A stretch of DNA of 64,000 nucleotides from an uncultured Vampirovibrio sp. (GTDB lineage: Bacteria; Cyanobacteriota; Vampirovibrionia; Gastranaerophilales; Gastranaerophilaceae), in the NCBI GenBank assembly GCA_910578465.1, contig CAJTPW010000002.1, forward strand, positions 62,001 through 126,000, written 5' to 3'. The notes beneath the pieces were generated by a model, which was not told the DNA's origin, ran no database searches, and was given only the letters and a program-made list of their open reading frames with translations. The translations under genes were made by a program, and so were the position numbers. Shown here piece after piece: positions 62,938 through 64,000 of this stretch (the stretch's first letter is position 1; every line of letters starts with the position of its first letter).

Positions 62938-64000
62938 ATGAAAATTGCCCCGTTAAATATTATCAATACTATGCTGAATAAAGGCGCAAAAGCGCCAAAT
63001 ATTGACGACCTTCGCGCAGCAAAAAGGTTTGCAAACTGCGCACTTGATAATCTAGAAGGAAAATTGTTAAGCTCCGTTGAAGCAAAGGCCCCAAGCCTTG
63101 TGCAATCAATAAGTGGAGAAAAATATATCCCTGATGATACTATACCAAGAAGAGCTGTATCGAGCCTGAAGAGCTTTTTTGGAATACCTTTGGATATTAT
63201 AGATTCAATTGCAAAAAAATTCCCAAATTCAAAGTTAAACAATGCGGAATTTTTGCAAAACTACAGAGCTTCCGTGCAGCTTGAAGAAAATATACACGCG
63301 CTTCAGGGACTTAGAACAAAAGGCGCCAAATTTGCACAAGAATATATGACAGCACACGGTTTAACCGAATACCCGACGGGTCCGTGCGGCGAATATTGCG
63401 AATCTATATGTGGTCCCGTTACAAACAAATTTCTTGAACAATTAAATAATACAATGGCAGACAATGTTGCAAACTATGACACCAAAAAAGAAAGATTTGC
63501 AACAAGGCTTATTTCAGGGCTTACCGCAGCACTTTTTTTAGGAAGCGACTTTTATAATAAATCAATTAAAAAAGGAAAAACGGAAGAAGAAGCCAAAAAA
63601 GAACAACACCTTAAACAAGGTCAGGAAATTAAAGAAAACATCTGCGAAGCCATAACCCAGTTTGCAGTATTTTCCTGTTTTTCAAAGACAATAAACAAAA
63701 GCCCCTGGGCGCCTGCAATCATAGGAACATGTATCGGGCTTGTATCGCGCGTTGTTTCAAGATTGTCTTCAGGAATGCGCATAACAAGGATGGATGTTCA
63801 AGAACGTCCAGCAACGATAATACCTTCATTAAATGAATTTTTGGAATCCGCAAAAACAGGAAGCACGGAAGAGCTTCTCATTAAAAAACAGGAAAATCAA
63901 ATTGAAGAAATTAAAAAGGAACACAAAAAACCGATTTTAAGCGCGAAAAATTTAATTGGATTTTGTGCTGCAAGCATAATAGGCGGATATTTATTAAGGT
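62938..64000 (+). CDS. Membrane protein cut by the window edge
   Basis: A plus-strand frame starts ATG 62938 (MKIAPLNIINTML) and is still open at base 64000, about 354 codons. It has a soluble N-terminal part with a Cys-rich TGPCGEYCESICGP stretch near residue 145. Hydrophobic segments lie at about 186-203, 239-255 and 340-354. A hydrophilic linker carries many lysines and glutamates. The layout resembles the membrane gene at 14.0 kb. No F-G motif is clear. The function is unknown. Confidence 0.75.
   Translation, partial: MKIAPLNIINTMLNKGAKAPNIDDLRAAKRFANCALDNLEGKLLSSVEAKAPSLVQSISGEKYIPDDTIPRRAVSSLKSFFGIPLDIIDSIAKKFPNSKLNNAEFLQNYRASVQLEENIHALQGLRTKGAKFAQEYMTAHGLTEYPTGPCGEYCESICGPVTNKFLEQLNNTMADNVANYDTKKERFATRLISGLTAALFLGSDFYNKSIKKGKTEEEAKKEQHLKQGQEIKENICEAITQFAVFSCFSKTINKSPWAPAIIGTCIGLVSRVVSRLSSGMRITRMDVQERPATIIPSLNEFLESAKTGSTEELLIKKQENQIEEIKKEHKKPILSAKNLIGFCAASIIGGYLLR

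Overview
The window is low-GC bacterial chromosome with short intergenic gaps, many AT-rich hairpin terminators and six tRNA genes. The best guess for the source is a gut Melainabacterium (Vampirovibrionia, order Gastranaerophilales), the non-photosynthetic relatives of cyanobacteria. The clues are a HEAT-repeat protein of the phycobilin-lyase type, an MlaD-type protein and lytic transglycosylase (diderm envelope), and fermentative enzymes: HydF for [FeFe] hydrogenase, PPi-dependent phosphofructokinase, class I fumarase, L-serine dehydratase and rubrerythrin. There is also a crowd of unrelated proteins that share a short N-terminal F-G or F-K-G motif. No 16S gene is present, so this assignment is an inference.

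Layout. 1-8.2 kb: end of a possible ybeY, a 7TM-HD phosphodiesterase, a secreted GH13 amylase, hydF, an RHH regulator, a TOPRIM protein and a papain-like candidate. 8.3-12.7 kb: tRNA-Cys, rpmE, thyX-prfA and a lytic transglycosylase. 12.7-21.7 kb: HEAT protein, membrane protein, an operon of a leuA/nifV-like gene, miaB, lrgA and lrgB, then fic, pgi and a small histidine kinase. 21.7-31.1 kb: fumarase, rplU-rpmA, tRNA-Asp, DUF1848, rubrerythrin, a pentein-like candidate, sdaAB-sdaAA and a parvulin. 31.1-41.8 kb: transporter, two tRNA-Pro genes around an 85-bp tandem repeat, a GNAT-like gene, rpsG-rpsL, ndk-tgt and a pair of paralogues with acidic loops. 41.8-50.6 kb: ychF, mscL, PPi-PFK, tRNA-Gly, an arsR/permease pair, and GT2 plus glf for galactofuranose-containing surface glycan. 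50.7-64 kb: tRNA-Ala, a RelA/SpoT-like gene, MlaD-like protein, a second histidine kinase, O-acetyltransferases, a doc toxin pair, trpR-trpB with palindromic operators, a recent tandem duplication and a truncated membrane gene.

Metabolically, the amylase, Pgi and PPi-PFK suggest sugar fermentation. SdaAA/SdaAB and TrpB suggest amino-acid use or salvage, and HydF implies a hydrogenase elsewhere in the genome.

The most unusual feature is the F-G/F-K-G family. At least eleven proteins carry the motif within the first ~45 residues, followed by very different bodies: a C-H-N papain-like candidate, a pentein/deiminase-like candidate, a GNAT-like fold, a RelA/SpoT synthetase-like domain, acidic-loop proteins and several with no recognisable domain. 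The motif looks like a shared sorting or processing tag on a set of possible effectors. That function is an inference; the recurrence of the motif is directly visible.
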